64,000 nt of DNA from Saprospiraceae bacterium (lineage in GTDB: Bacteria; Bacteroidota; Bacteroidia; Chitinophagales; Saprospiraceae), in NCBI GenBank assembly GCA_016722285.1, contig JADKGI010000017.1:68218-132217 (forward strand), given 5' to 3'. Positions 1 to 7,201 of the stretch are shown in pieces; position 1 is the first letter of the stretch; each line of letters opens with the position of its first letter. Made by a program: the position numbers and the translations under genes. Below the pieces are notes generated by a model. That model made no database searches. It saw only the letters and a list, made by a program, of their open reading frames with translations, and was not told the DNA's origin.

Positions 1-1
1 T

Positions 2-493
2 TGGGATAATGGTACAATTAATTGGTTACGTTCAGAAATTTGCCAAAACTGTTACGTTTATGAATCCGATGTAAAAGAAAAAATCACAGAAGAAGGCTTG
101 GCAAAATCTTCTGCAAAATTGTTAAAGCCAAACTCTGTTTTAATGGCTTTAGTTGGTGCAACAATCGGACGAGTTGCTTATTTAACCTTTGAAGCAACAA
201 CAAACCAAAATGTTACAGGACTTTATCCAAAAGACGAGAACGAGTTAATTCCAAAATACTTGTTTTATGCTTTAATGAACGACTTTGACAAAAACTTTGG
301 CGACAGAAAAGGGAAGTTTACAATGGCTAACTTAACAATGATAAAAAACCTTGAAATTCCATTGCCGACATTTGCAGAACAGAAAAAACTGGTTGACATT
401 ATTGAAGCAAAGGAAAAAGAAATTGAAGCAATAAAATTGTCCTTATCAAACATAAAAACCGAGAAAGAAGAAGTATTGACTAAACACCTTTAA
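2..493 (+). CDS. hsdS: Type I restriction-modification specificity subunit (HsdS), C-terminal part
   Basis: The reading frame is open from the left edge of the window, so the N-terminus is missing; the first visible residues are WDNGTINWLRSEI. The visible 163 residues match the second target-recognition domain and C-terminal helix of HsdS. The segment LMALVGATIGRVAY is typical of the TRD, and LPTFAEQKKLVDIIEA followed by a Lys/Glu-rich coiled coil is the conserved helix that spaces the TRDs. HsdS sets the DNA target of the HsdMS and HsdRMS complexes in the cytoplasm. hsdM and hsdR are not seen and could lie upstream. The gene ends directly before a palindromic site, so it is the first unit of the cassette-like array. 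An internal TTG at 98 gives a shorter apparent ORF, but it is not the true start. Confidence 0.85.
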   Translation, partial: WDNGTINWLRSEICQNCYVYESDVKEKITEEGLAKSSAKLLKPNSVLMALVGATIGRVAYLTFEATTNQNVTGLYPKDENELIPKYLFYALMNDFDKNFGDRKGKFTMANLTMIKNLEIPLPTFAEQKKLVDIIEAKEKEIEAIKLSLSNIKTEKEEVLTKHL

Positions 494-580
494 GCCAACG
501 CTATTGGTGGCACATTTGCAATACCGCACAAGCCTACGCTAAAGCCAAGTTTTGCAAAAGAGCCACCAAGCCAACGCACC
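491..580. repeat. Imperfect palindrome after hsdS (attC-like, degenerate right end)
   Basis: An 18-base arm at 504-521 (TTGGTGGCACATTTGCAA) pairs with 552-569 (TTGCAAAAGAGCCACCAA), with two mismatches. The left side carries CCAACGC at 495-501 and the right side CCAACGCACC at 571-580, so the left AAC is present but the right GTT is not. It looks like a relative of the other palindromes here with a degenerate right core. Confidence 0.55.
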
Positions 581-628
581 AAGACAGGAACGAAATGACA
601 ACAACAACACGACAGAAAAGAAGGGCAG

Positions 629-641
629 CTGGTAACAGCGG
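629..641. repeat. R''-like half of an attC-like site, separated from its other half by the IS110-family element
   Basis: CTGGTAACAGCGG at 629-641 has the AAC triplet at 634-636 followed by AGCGG. The same context (TAACAGCG) is found at the R'' side of the two sites reconstructed by removing the group II introns. Joining it to GCTTGGCG at 2349-2356, across the IS, gives a left arm that mirrors the right arm ending at CGTT 2463-2466. Confidence 0.65.
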
Positions 642-796
642 TTCCTATGTAAAGCCTCCCAGCCCGGGACAAAGATAATATGTTAATTTTATTTACGTCA
701 TAATTTATTAATTTTTGGCTCTATACTCAGGCTCCTATGTGTAGCTGCCATTTCTGACACTACCAGCATCTGTATGATAATAGAGACATAATATAT

Positions 797-1121
797 CAGC
801 TTCCTGCTTGGCGATGTAGCAGTTGACTTTTCAGTCTCCTCTACCACGGCTGTTTTAAAGTCTGATATGCTCTTCAGTATATGAGTAATAAAGTGATTAA
901 TTGTAATTTTGCGACGACAGTATAAACGGACTGGAGCACTGCAGAGGTGCAACTTCATAGGGATAATACTGTTGGGTGACGGAATACATTCGTCTGAGCT
1001 GATACTTTTTTGTATCAGCTCATTTAGACTAATATTCCAGCGCCCCTCATGCCTTAAAAAACCTATGTAGCTCATGACGTCCTTTTTTTGTTTTAAAAAG
1101 CCAGCTTCCTGCTTGGCGATG
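797..1121 (-). ncRNA. Candidate bridge-RNA region of the IS110-family element (two repeated motifs)
   Basis: The 3' non-coding part of the element contains CAGCTTCCTGCTTGGCGATG twice, at 797-816 and 1102-1121, each followed by a related tail (CTACCAC...GTTNTGAAGTCTG). Both copies include TGCTTGGCG, which is identical to the target sequence just outside the element's right end (2348-2356). IS110-family bridge RNAs carry target- and donor-matching loops, and in IS1111-type elements they lie downstream of the transposase. Calling this region the guide RNA is an inference from position and sequence identity; the RNA ends are not defined. Confidence 0.4.
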
Positions 1122-1180
1122 CAGCAGTTACTCTATTGAACAACCCTACCACCCGTGTTATGAAGTCTGTCTTACTGTTT

Positions 1181-2293
1181 TTATATTTCATCTTCCATTA
1201 CTTCTGTATCTTCTGGTAATTTAATCTTGGTATCTAAGGTAATGTTCTTATTAATTTGATATCGTTTGCCGCTTTTGATTACGGAGAGTATTCTTTTGGC
1301 CATTTTGTGAGCCACTTTAACGATGATACACTTTGGATTTTTGCCAAAATGAGATTTATAGTATGCCTGTATCTCAGGATCTTTTCTGATGGCAATCCAT
1401 GCACTCTCTATGATATAAGGTCTCAGAATGGTATTGGCTCGTGGTGTAACACCCAAATTGCTTTCGCTACCGCCACTATTGAATATACCAGGCACTACAC
1501 CTATGTAACTGCTGAATTGTTTTTCATTTTCAAATCGGCGCAAGTCGCCACATTCGGAAAGGATGGCAGCAGCGAGAAATCCACCTATGCCAGGTATGCT
1601 TGTCAGCAAGTAATAATCCAAACTTATATGTTTACGACAATGTGCTCGCAATAGATTACCACCATTGAGGTATTCAGAGTGAAAAAAATTCAAAGTACGA
1701 AGTTTACTCTCCATGGACTCTTTGCCGCATGTGGATGTCCACTTCAGTTCTAAAAGCCATTTTTTAAATTCTATCGTCCAGTTGACATTATCAAATTCCG
1801 GTGGTATTGTGATGCCATGAAAAAGCAGCATGCCTTTAATGTGTGACTTGACTCTTCGGAGTTCCTTAGTAATGTTGGTTCTCTGACGGAGGAGACTTCG
1901 AAACTGTTCTTGCTCTTCTGTAGGTATATGGATGGCCTTAAGATTATTATTCTGAAGTTGTTTACATAAATTGCGACTATCGATTTTATCTGTCTTCTGA
2001 TAGTTTTGTTTATCCATTTTGGGTACATCAGCCGGATTGACCACAGTGACCTGCCATCCGAGATTCAAAAAATATCTTGCTGCACTAAATCCACAACAGC
2101 CAGCTTCATAGGTTGCAGAAATTTCATGAGATGGAAAATGAGCAGCAACATATTCATACAGGACATCAGGATCTGGTGGCATAGAAAATGTTTTATGATC
2201 AAATGATTCTGTTCTGATAGATACCGACCAACTTTTCTTGTGTATGTCGATTCCTATGAATAACTTTGTGTCAACAGCATTTTGTAAAGGCAT
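1181..2293 (-). CDS. IS110-family DEDD transposase
   Basis: A full-length protein of 370 residues. The N-terminal RuvC-like DEDD domain (about residues 10-170) contains FIGIDIHKK (first Asp, D16), a Glu in TYEAGCCG, and the paired acidic residues of KTDKIDSRNL. The C-terminal Tnp_20 domain (about 230-320) contains LLTSIPGIGGFLAAAILSE, a helix-hairpin-like stretch, and carries the catalytic Ser region typical of the family. IS110 transposases recombine DNA guided by an element-encoded bridge RNA and leave no classical inverted termini. The ORF is intact, so the element may be active. The ATG at 2293 lies about 50 bp inside the predicted right end. Confidence 0.92.
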   Translation of the reverse strand: MPLQNAVDTKLFIGIDIHKKSWSVSIRTESFDHKTFSMPPDPDVLYEYVAAHFPSHEISATYEAGCCGFSAARYFLNLGWQVTVVNPADVPKMDKQNYQKTDKIDSRNLCKQLQNNNLKAIHIPTEEQEQFRSLLRQRTNITKELRRVKSHIKGMLLFHGITIPPEFDNVNWTIEFKKWLLELKWTSTCGKESMESKLRTLNFFHSEYLNGGNLLRAHCRKHISLDYYLLTSIPGIGGFLAAAILSECGDLRRFENEKQFSSYIGVVPGIFNSGGSESNLGVTPRANTILRPYIIESAWIAIRKDPEIQAYYKSHFGKNPKCIIVKVAHKMAKRILSVIKSGKRYQINKNITLDTKIKLPEDTEVMEDEI

Positions 2294-2347
2294 AATCTTG
2301 TTTTTAATCGTGAGAAAATTTTGAGCTAAGATATGCTTTTACATAAA

Positions 2348-2470
2348 TGCTTGGCGTAATGGCGGGTGCAGTGCTTCGTTTGACAGTTTTGTGGTAGGTT
2401 CAAGTTTAGTTCTTCGATTCAACTTTTGTGCTAAAAATCCGCCACTACGCCAAGCCGCAAAACGTTATCA
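2348..2470. repeat. attC-like palindrome b (L''...L'-R'), left core displaced by the IS
   Basis: The left arm GCTTGGCGTAATGGCGG (2349-2365) mirrors the right arm CCGCCACTACGCCAAGC (about 2439-2455), with about two mismatches. The loop between is about 75 bp and has its own secondary pairing potential. The right core is CGTTATC, with CGTT at 2463-2466. The matching AAC half lies at 634-636 beyond the IS, so the original site was about 135 bp. Confidence 0.75.
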
Positions 2471-2499
2471 CACATTAATAAGAATAAAACAAATCAATC

Positions 2500-2925
2500 A
2501 TGGAAGAAGAATTAGTTGAAATAACATCAATACTACCGCAAAAAGAAGATGTGGTGCCAATATTACAAAATTTGGGGTGGTTTCAACAATCAGAAGTATT
2601 TAATAATGTTAGTTTTTTGTGTTGGCATAATACCGCTAATAATGAACTCCACATTCGAATACATGTAAATCAACTAAGTAGAGATGAACAAACACTATTA
2701 AACAGATCTTAGGATGTATTCTATCACCCGCAAAACAATCTTAACATAAATGAAAACATAATTGATGTACTACCATTTTTAAGAGATACAATTCGTCAAT
2801 TCAACAATCTTTACAATATATTAATAATAGATTATGAGATTGAATATATATTTATTATAACTGAAGAGCAGCTTTTACTAAGGATCGAAATCGTTGATTT
2901 TTGGGGCTCCAATCAATCATCCTAA
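2500..2925 (+). pseudogene. Unknown cassette gene with an in-frame TAG
   Basis: An ATG 34 bp downstream of the CGTT core opens 70 codons, up to a TAG at 2710-2712. The same frame then stays open for 70 more codons to a TAA at 2923-2925. The downstream part (DVFYHPQNNLNINENIIDVL) has a composition like that of the first half, which argues for one gene of about 140 codons broken by a nonsense change. The last ~70 bp overlap the 3' end of a minus-strand gene. I do not recognise the family. The protein looks soluble, acidic and globular, with a Trp/Phe-rich segment (LGWFQQSEVF). Confidence 0.45.
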
Positions 2926-3277
2926 TTCTATTATTTTGAAATACCATGCTTGGTGCAAATCTATCCATTCTATCATTCAGACAGTCTAAACAAAACTCAT
3001 TTATATCCTGTAGTGGCTCTGGTTTCCCACATGTAAACATACCTCTTGTATTTTTACTTCCTCTGCTATATTCACTAAAAATGTCAATTAAACATAATGT
3101 TCCTTCAATAAGATCATATGATTCAATTCCACCATGAATATTAACTCTAAATTCTCCGTCTTCATCAATTTGTGGATGACAATATTTGTTGTAAAATTCT
3201 TTTGTTATTTTTTCGGGGCTACTAAACATTTTTGCACCCGCAAATTTTTCAAACATCTCTTCTTTCATAAAAAACAT
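2855..3277 (-). CDS. Hypothetical protein, paralogue of its upstream neighbour
   Basis: A soluble protein of about 140 residues from the start MFFMKEEM. An in-frame start 24 codons upstream is rejected because the paralogue at 3346-3750 begins the same way (MFFMEES) and the untranslated A/T-rich leader before both genes is alike. Shared blocks with the neighbour are PEKI/PDKI, YNKYCHP/YYKYCHP, IDEDGEFRV/LDENGEITV, HGGIESY/KGGIESY, FCLDCLNDR/FCLECLNDR and a C-terminal NNRIRMIDW/DGRIRNIDY. No known domain is recognised. The conserved Cys pair (CLxCL) and the His/Cys in KYCHP could bind metal, but that is a guess. It lies tail to tail with the pseudogene at 2500. Confidence 0.6.
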   Translation of the reverse strand: MFFMKEEMFEKFAGAKMFSSPEKITKEFYNKYCHPQIDEDGEFRVNIHGGIESYDLIEGTLCLIDIFSEYSRGSKNTRGMFTCGKPEPLQDINEFCLDCLNDRMDRFAPSMVFQNNRIRMIDWSPKNQRFRSLVKAALQL

Positions 3278-3345
3278 ATTATAAGTTAAAATAAAAACAT
3301 AATAAAAAATTGAAAACATATCAGCACTTACTGATGAAGATTTAA

Positions 3346-3750
3346 TCAACCGTATTGAAAGGCTTTAGTTTGGCCTGGCATTGCATAATCAATATTTCTA
3401 ATTCTACCATCTTTGAAGGTAAATGCTATTGTGTTATTTTCTAATCTATCATTTAAACATTCAAGACAAAAATCATTTATGTTAGTATTGTGCGGCGGAA
3501 CTCCACACGTAATTCCAAACTTTTTATAAAATTCATTTTCTCCATTTTTGCCATACGTTAAAACTAAATTATCATTACTAACATGATAAGATTCAATACC
3601 ACCTTTTAACCAAACTGTAATTTCACCATTTTCATCTAACATTGGGTGGCAGTACTTGTAATAAAAATCAAAAGGTATTTTATCTGGATTTTTAAAAAAC
3701 TCCATACCTTGAACTTTATTTAATTTAACACTTTCTTCCATAAAAAACAT
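3346..3750 (-). CDS. Hypothetical protein, tandem paralogue
   Basis: A 134-residue soluble protein related along its whole length to the product of 2855-3277 (roughly 35 to 40 percent by eye). It has the same order of motifs: YYKYCHP, LDENGEI, GGIESY, ITCG, FCLECLNDR, GRIRNID. The two genes lie head to tail with about 70 bp between them, including a duplicated A/T-rich leader, so a tandem duplication produced both. It is divergent from the gene at 3781, 30 bp away, with little room for two full promoters. Function is unknown. Confidence 0.65.
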   Translation of the reverse strand: MFFMEESVKLNKVQGMEFFKNPDKIPFDFYYKYCHPMLDENGEITVWLKGGIESYHVSNDNLVLTYGKNGENEFYKKFGITCGVPPHNTNINDFCLECLNDRLENNTIAFTFKDGRIRNIDYAMPGQTKAFQYG

Positions 3751-3780
3751 ATAATAAATTAAAATAAAAACAACATAAAA

Positions 3781-4185
3781 ATGAAAACATATAAGTATAC
3801 TTGTGAAATTGAAAACGGCAAACTAACATCAAATCTACTAAACACATCAAACGGTGGTAAACTTCAAATTAATAATGAATTTAAAGATGAAATTGATGTT
3901 CAAATAAATACATTAAAAGATTTATTAGATGAAGCCACATTTGAAATTAAGATTTTAGATTTAATAGAGACAAAATTTGATAAATCAACTCATTTAAATG
4001 TATCATTTAATATCCAAGACAAACAACTCCACTTAATAGTTTATCACAAAACAAAAGAAGAGTCGGTTCAAATAGATAGTGACAATCTTTTTAGAGTAAA
4101 ATTTAACAAGGATGGACACATAAACATAGACAGAATATATCCGATTCTAAACTTTGTTCATAAGACCATCATCAAACTTACCTGA
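3781..4185 (+). CDS. Hypothetical cassette protein
   Basis: A 134-residue acidic protein with no signal peptide or membrane segment. It has alternating beta-like stretches (YKYTCEIENGKLTSN, HLNVSFNIQDKQLHLIVYH) and no motif I can name. The ATG follows an A-rich stretch (TAAAATAAAAACAACATAAAA) typical of Bacteroidota translation starts without Shine-Dalgarno sites. Its 3' end overlaps the minus-strand gene at 4147-4437 by about 39 bp, in tail-to-tail orientation. Confidence 0.55.
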   Translation: MKTYKYTCEIENGKLTSNLLNTSNGGKLQINNEFKDEIDVQINTLKDLLDEATFEIKILDLIETKFDKSTHLNVSFNIQDKQLHLIVYHKTKEESVQIDSDNLFRVKFNKDGHINIDRIYPILNFVHKTIIKLT

Positions 4186-4437
4186 TTCAATCATGTCTAT
4201 ATACATGTTAAATTCATCTGTTGACATTGCGTTTTCAAAAACCCATTTAAATTTATCAGTTAAATCTTTGTTAGCACCTTCAATTCTTTTCTCCCATATA
4301 TTACCTTTATCTATCCAATTAAACCTATATTTTATATTTTCTTTACCATTAATATTTAAAAACTCATATGTGAATCTTTCGTTGTTAAGTAAAGGGAATT
4401 CAGAATCTGGTACTGAACCTAAAAAAATATTATTCAT
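4147..4437 (-). CDS. Hypothetical cassette protein
   Basis: About 96 residues from MNNIFLGSVP. An upstream in-frame ATG would run back through the attC-like palindrome at 4451-4553 and is rejected. The protein is charged and probably alpha-helical near the C-terminus (KDLTDKFKWVFENAMSTDEF, NMYIDMIESGKF). I do not recognise the family. It is oriented against the neighbouring palindrome, which is unusual for a classical cassette, where the gene normally reads toward its attC. Confidence 0.5.
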   Translation of the reverse strand: MNNIFLGSVPDSEFPLLNNERFTYEFLNINGKENIKYRFNWIDKGNIWEKRIEGANKDLTDKFKWVFENAMSTDEFNMYIDMIESGKFDDGLMNKV

Positions 4438-4450
4438 ATAAAAATACCAA

Positions 4451-4553
4451 GTGATAACAATGTACTGGACGACAATCACCGCCAAATCCAGTGGGTTTGT
4501 AAAATTAATATCAGTAGTGGGCGGTGACTGCGCCAGTACGAAACGTTGTATGC
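4451..4553. repeat. attC-like palindrome c
   Basis: The left core GATAAC has AAC at 4456-4458. The left arm TACTGGACGACAATCACCGCC pairs with the right arm GGCGGTGACTGCGCCAGTACG. The right core is AAACGTTGTATGC, with CGTT at about 4544-4547. Total length is about 100 bp. Confidence 0.7.
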
Positions 4554-4581
4554 AATTAAATAAATAAGAAAGGTGCATAAT

Positions 4582-5115
4582 ATGAAAAAACAAATTTTAA
4601 CTTTAGTAGCGACTGTTTTAGTAATAACAATGAACAGTTATGGTCAACCAAACATGAAACCAGACAGTTTGACTATAAATGCGATGGATAAACTTAATTT
4701 CCTTGCCGGAGATTGGACTGGAGAAGGTTGGATACAAATGGGCAGGGATAAACATCATTTCTTTCAAACTGAAACGGTTGACCAAAAAGTCAATAACACC
4801 GTAATTGTAATTGATGGACAAGGTATTGATTCTGAAACCAAACAAATTATTCACCAGGCTTTTGCTGTAATTTCTTTTGACAAAGCTCAAAATGAATATT
4901 TAATGCGTGCATATAGAGCTGATGGTAATTTTATAGATGCTGAAGCAAGGGTTGATGAAAATGGAAGTTTTATTTGGGGATTTACACATCCACAGGCAGG
5001 ACAAATTCGATACACGATTTTGCTAAAAGATGGCAAATGGATGGAAACCGGTGAAATGAGTAGAGACGATAATAATTGGTTCCAATTTTTTGAGATGACA
5101 CTTGCAAAGCAATAG
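4582..5115 (+). CDS. Secreted DUF1579-like protein
   Basis: A protein of 177 residues from the ATG at 4582 (MKKQILTL). A start three codons upstream is possible, but the Lys-Lys signal peptide begins here. The signal peptide ends near NSYGQ (about residue 21). The mature part carries LNFLAGDWTGEGWIQMG, the hallmark opening of the DUF1579/heme-binding-like beta-barrel family, then FQTETVDQKVNNTVIVIDGQG and a C-terminal FQFFEMTLAKQ. A periplasmic or secreted location is expected; its biochemical role is not established. It starts about 35 bp after the CGTT of palindrome c and runs toward palindrome d, the normal cassette orientation. It shares a 21-bp gap with the next gene. Confidence 0.7.
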   Translation: MKKQILTLVATVLVITMNSYGQPNMKPDSLTINAMDKLNFLAGDWTGEGWIQMGRDKHHFFQTETVDQKVNNTVIVIDGQGIDSETKQIIHQAFAVISFDKAQNEYLMRAYRADGNFIDAEARVDENGSFIWGFTHPQAGQIRYTILLKDGKWMETGEMSRDDNNWFQFFEMTLAKQ

Positions 5116-5136
5116 AAACCAAATTTTAAAAGCGGC

Positions 5137-5934
5137 ATGAAAGAAAAAAACAATATTATTATTAACTCGGCTATTCTTTATGTGATTGCATTTTTGCTTA
5201 CCACAATTTTGCACGAGTCAGCTCATGTTCTTGCCGGTTTCTTATGTAGTAGTCAACCTGTTTTACATCACAATTATGTGGAACATCTTTCAACGAATCA
5301 TTTATCTGTTTGGCAACAGGTTCTCATTGCCCTATCCGGTCCTTTAATGAGTTTATTTCAAGGATTAGTGGCGGGATTGGTATATTTCAAGTCAACAAAA
5401 CAAAGAGCATTAGAACTTTTTGTGCTGTGGTTTTCCATTTTAGGTATGTTAAACTTTTTGGGATATCTTATGACCGGTCCCTTATTTCAAAACGGAGATA
5501 TAGGTAAAACCTTGATGCTTCTTAATACCCCTTTATGGATACAAATTTTTATTGCTTTTTTGGGAGCCGGCATTCTTCTTTTCATTGCTTATCATCTTAC
5601 CAGCCCGTTTCTTACGTTCAGCTACAAGAAGGGATGGGTAAATTCAGAGCAATCCCGAAAGAATTTCTCTTTTCATATTCTGATTCTACCCTGGATAATT
5701 GGTTCGGCAGTTATGACTCTTTTATACTTACCAATTGTCGCTGTTGTAAGTATTACTTATCCTATTACAAGTGGAATGGTTTTTATTTTTCCATGGCAGA
5801 ATGCAAGTAGAATTGAAAATTTGCAATTATCAGATAATAAAAGCCTCGGACAAGTGTCATATGTAGCAATACTACTCTTAGTTTTAATGATATTGGGATT
5901 TAGATTAATTCTATTACCTGGAATAAAATTTTAA
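5137..5934 (+). CDS. Integral membrane protein with an HExxH motif (M50-like)
   Basis: A 265-residue membrane protein with about five to six hydrophobic segments. The first segment contains ILHESAHVLAGFL, an HESAH zinc-site signature like that of membrane-embedded M50 metallopeptidases and DUF3267-type proteins. A second ligand motif (NPxxD or similar) is not obvious, so peptidase activity is inferred only from HExxH. It is co-oriented with, and 21 bp from, the DUF1579-like gene and ends just before palindrome d, so the two probably travel as one two-gene cassette. Confidence 0.6.
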   Translation: MKEKNNIIINSAILYVIAFLLTTILHESAHVLAGFLCSSQPVLHHNYVEHLSTNHLSVWQQVLIALSGPLMSLFQGLVAGLVYFKSTKQRALELFVLWFSILGMLNFLGYLMTGPLFQNGDIGKTLMLLNTPLWIQIFIAFLGAGILLFIAYHLTSPFLTFSYKKGWVNSEQSRKNFSFHILILPWIIGSAVMTLLYLPIVAVVSITYPITSGMVFIFPWQNASRIENLQLSDNKSLGQVSYVAILLLVLMILGFRLILLPGIKF

Positions 5935-5943
5935 TACAAACTG

Positions 5944-6079
5944 CACACAACATTTTGTATAAGTAATGGCAGGGAAAGCGGTTAATATAAAGGTGTGTAG
6001 CCCGCTAAAACTTCATCACGGTTTGAAAGGAAAGTGCCACGCAATCTGCCACTACTCATACAATTTACCGTTATGTGTC
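5944..6079. repeat. attC-like palindrome d
   Basis: The left core ACACAAC (AAC 5949-5951) mirrors the right core CGTTATGTGT (GTT 6070-6072). The arms TTGTATAAGTAATGGCAG and CTGCCACTACTCATACAA pair almost completely. The left spacer is shorter than the right, as in integron attC sites, where the two sides are asymmetric. Confidence 0.75.
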
Positions 6080-6136
6080 ACAAAAAAGAAATCAGAGTAG
6101 CAAAAAATAAATTGTTCTCGTATTGAAAACATTTTG

Positions 6137-6144
6137 TATCTTTG
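6137..6144 (+). promoter_or_regulatory. -7 promoter box of the HigBA-like operon
   Basis: TATCTTTG matches the Bacteroidota -7 consensus TAnnTTTG and lies four bases before the GTG start at 6149. The transcript would therefore begin at or very near the start codon. An imperfect inverted repeat, TGTTCTC...GAAAACA (about 6113-6131), lies just upstream and could be an antitoxin operator. Confidence 0.55.
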
Positions 6145-6148
6145 CAAA

Positions 6149-6445
6149 GTGAAGAGAATAGTTGCAAAGCGGACAATAAAGGAATTTTGGGAAAAGTACC
6201 CTGATTCTAAGGACTACCTAGAAACTTGGTACGAAACGGTTAAAGGTGCAAATTGGCAGACACCGAGTGAAATTAAAGACTTTTATGCTACAGTTAGTAT
6301 ACTCAAGAATTCAAGAGTAGTATTCAATATAAAGGGAAACAAATATCGATTGGTAGCCAAAATAAATTATAAAAAGCAATGGCTCTTTATTAGATTTATA
6401 GGAACACACAAAGAATATGACAATATAGATTCAGAAAACATATGA
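6149..6445 (+). CDS. higB: HigB-type mRNA interferase toxin
   Basis: About 98 residues from GTG 6149 (read as MKRIVAKRTIKEFWEKYPDS). The longer frame to a TTG at 6134 would start inside the promoter box. The opening matches the HigB toxin family, which degrades ribosome-bound mRNA. Further family features are ANWQTPSEIKDFYATVSIL, NSRVVFNIKGNKYRLVAKI and WLFIRFIGTHKEYDNID. The stop overlaps the antitoxin start by 4 bp. It lies between palindrome d and a small palindrome at 6811, so it behaves as a stabilising cassette, as toxin-antitoxin pairs often do in chromosomal integrons. Confidence 0.85.
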   Translation: MKRIVAKRTIKEFWEKYPDSKDYLETWYETVKGANWQTPSEIKDFYATVSILKNSRVVFNIKGNKYRLVAKINYKKQWLFIRFIGTHKEYDNIDSENI

Positions 6446-6807
6446 AACATAAAATAATAAAAACAGAAAAAGAATATGAAGCTGCCCTAGTACGGCTTGA
6501 AGAAATATTTGATGCAGATCAAAATACAAAAGAAGGGCAAGAAGCTGAATTGCTAGCCTTGTTAATTGAAGATTATGAAGAGCAATATCATCAAATAGGA
6601 ACGCCTGACCCAATCGTAGCAGTTCAAATAAGAATGGAAGAACTTGACTTGAAGCAAAAAGACCTAATTGGAGTTGTTGGTTCAAAAGGAATAGTTTCAG
6701 AAGTGATGAACAGGAAAAGAAGATTGACGGTAAAAATGATTAGAAACTTATCAGACTTATTGAAAATAACACCAAAAGTGTTAATACAAGATTATGAACT
6801 AAATTAA
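6442..6807 (+). CDS. higA: HigA-type antitoxin with XRE helix-turn-helix
   Basis: 121 residues. The N-terminal half is acidic and helical (YEAALVRLEEIFDADQNTKE) and the C-terminal half is a Cro/CI helix-turn-helix (RMEELDLKQKDLIGVVGSKG, VSEVMNRKRRLTVKMIRNLS). This is the usual architecture of HigA/YgjM partners: it neutralises HigB and represses the operon. Translation is coupled to the toxin through the 4-bp overlap. Toxin-first order is normal for hig loci. Confidence 0.85.
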   Translation: MKHKIIKTEKEYEAALVRLEEIFDADQNTKEGQEAELLALLIEDYEEQYHQIGTPDPIVAVQIRMEELDLKQKDLIGVVGSKGIVSEVMNRKRRLTVKMIRNLSDLLKITPKVLIQDYELN

Positions 6808-6810
6808 AAG

Positions 6811-6885
6811 TGCGACACATATCAACGGCTATGATGATAGATTCGCGATCGCTTCATCCATCACATAGCCTAGACGATACACAAC
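6811..6885. repeat. Compact palindrome after higBA (weak attC-like candidate)
   Basis: CACATATCAACGGCTATGATGA on the left (given as two adjoining motifs, CACATATCAAC and GGCTATGATGA) faces TCCATCACATAGCC at 6857-6870. The left side contains AAC, but the right side reads GACGATACACAAC, with no GTT in the expected place. It may be a degenerate site or a terminator for higBA. Confidence 0.35.
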
Positions 6886-6940
6886 CAAAAGAAAGATGGA
6901 GTTGTTAAGAAAGATCTATAACATTAAAATTTAACCTAAA

Positions 6941-7201
6941 ATGGTAAACTTTATAAAAATACCAAAAGAACCAAATAAAAACAACCCGCTTGGTGAAGAA
7001 TTGGTCAGATTAATATCTTTACATAGATTAGATTTAATCTACTCAAACACAGGTGAAATTTTGTCTAAATTAAGTTGTTTAGACCACCCAAATACTACAT
7101 CCACAGTAACTATTAGAGAAGTAACAGAAGATGTTGAAATAGATGCTTGCTGTGCGTCATTCCATGACATTATCAAATCTGCTATTACTAAAGTCAATTA
7201 G
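6941..7201 (+). CDS. Hypothetical small protein
   Basis: An 86-residue protein, MVNFIKIPKEPNKNNPLGEE..., with no signal or membrane segment. The start follows AATTTAACCTAAA, an A-rich leader. It holds a Cys-Cys pair (DACCASFHD) near the C-terminus. The 3' end overlaps the minus-strand gene at 7157-7342. The family is not recognised; coding status rests on the start context and on the amino-acid composition. Confidence 0.45.
   Translation: MVNFIKIPKEPNKNNPLGEELVRLISLHRLDLIYSNTGEILSKLSCLDHPNTTSTVTIREVTEDVEIDACCASFHDIIKSAITKVN

Larger units (their letters stand above)
642..2347 (-). mobile_element. IS110-family (IS1111-like) insertion sequence inside an attC-like site
   Basis: The element is about 1.7 kb and has a single transposase gene on the minus strand. 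Imperfect sub-terminal inverted repeats are visible: TATGTAAAGC at 646-655 and GCTTTTACATA at 2335-2345, which are complementary apart from one extra T. There is no target duplication. About 540 bp of non-coding sequence lies 3' of the transposase and only about 50 bp lies 5', which is the IS1111 rather than the IS110 layout. The element sits between the AAC half-site and the long stem of a palindrome. IS1111-attC elements are known to target integron attC sites. Exact ends are uncertain by a few bases. Confidence 0.75.

Noticed and set aside
698..1075. 125-residue minus-strand ORF downstream of the IS110-family transposase
   Set aside because: It lies in the part of the element expected to be non-coding, spans one of the repeated guide-like motifs, and has no recognisable domain.
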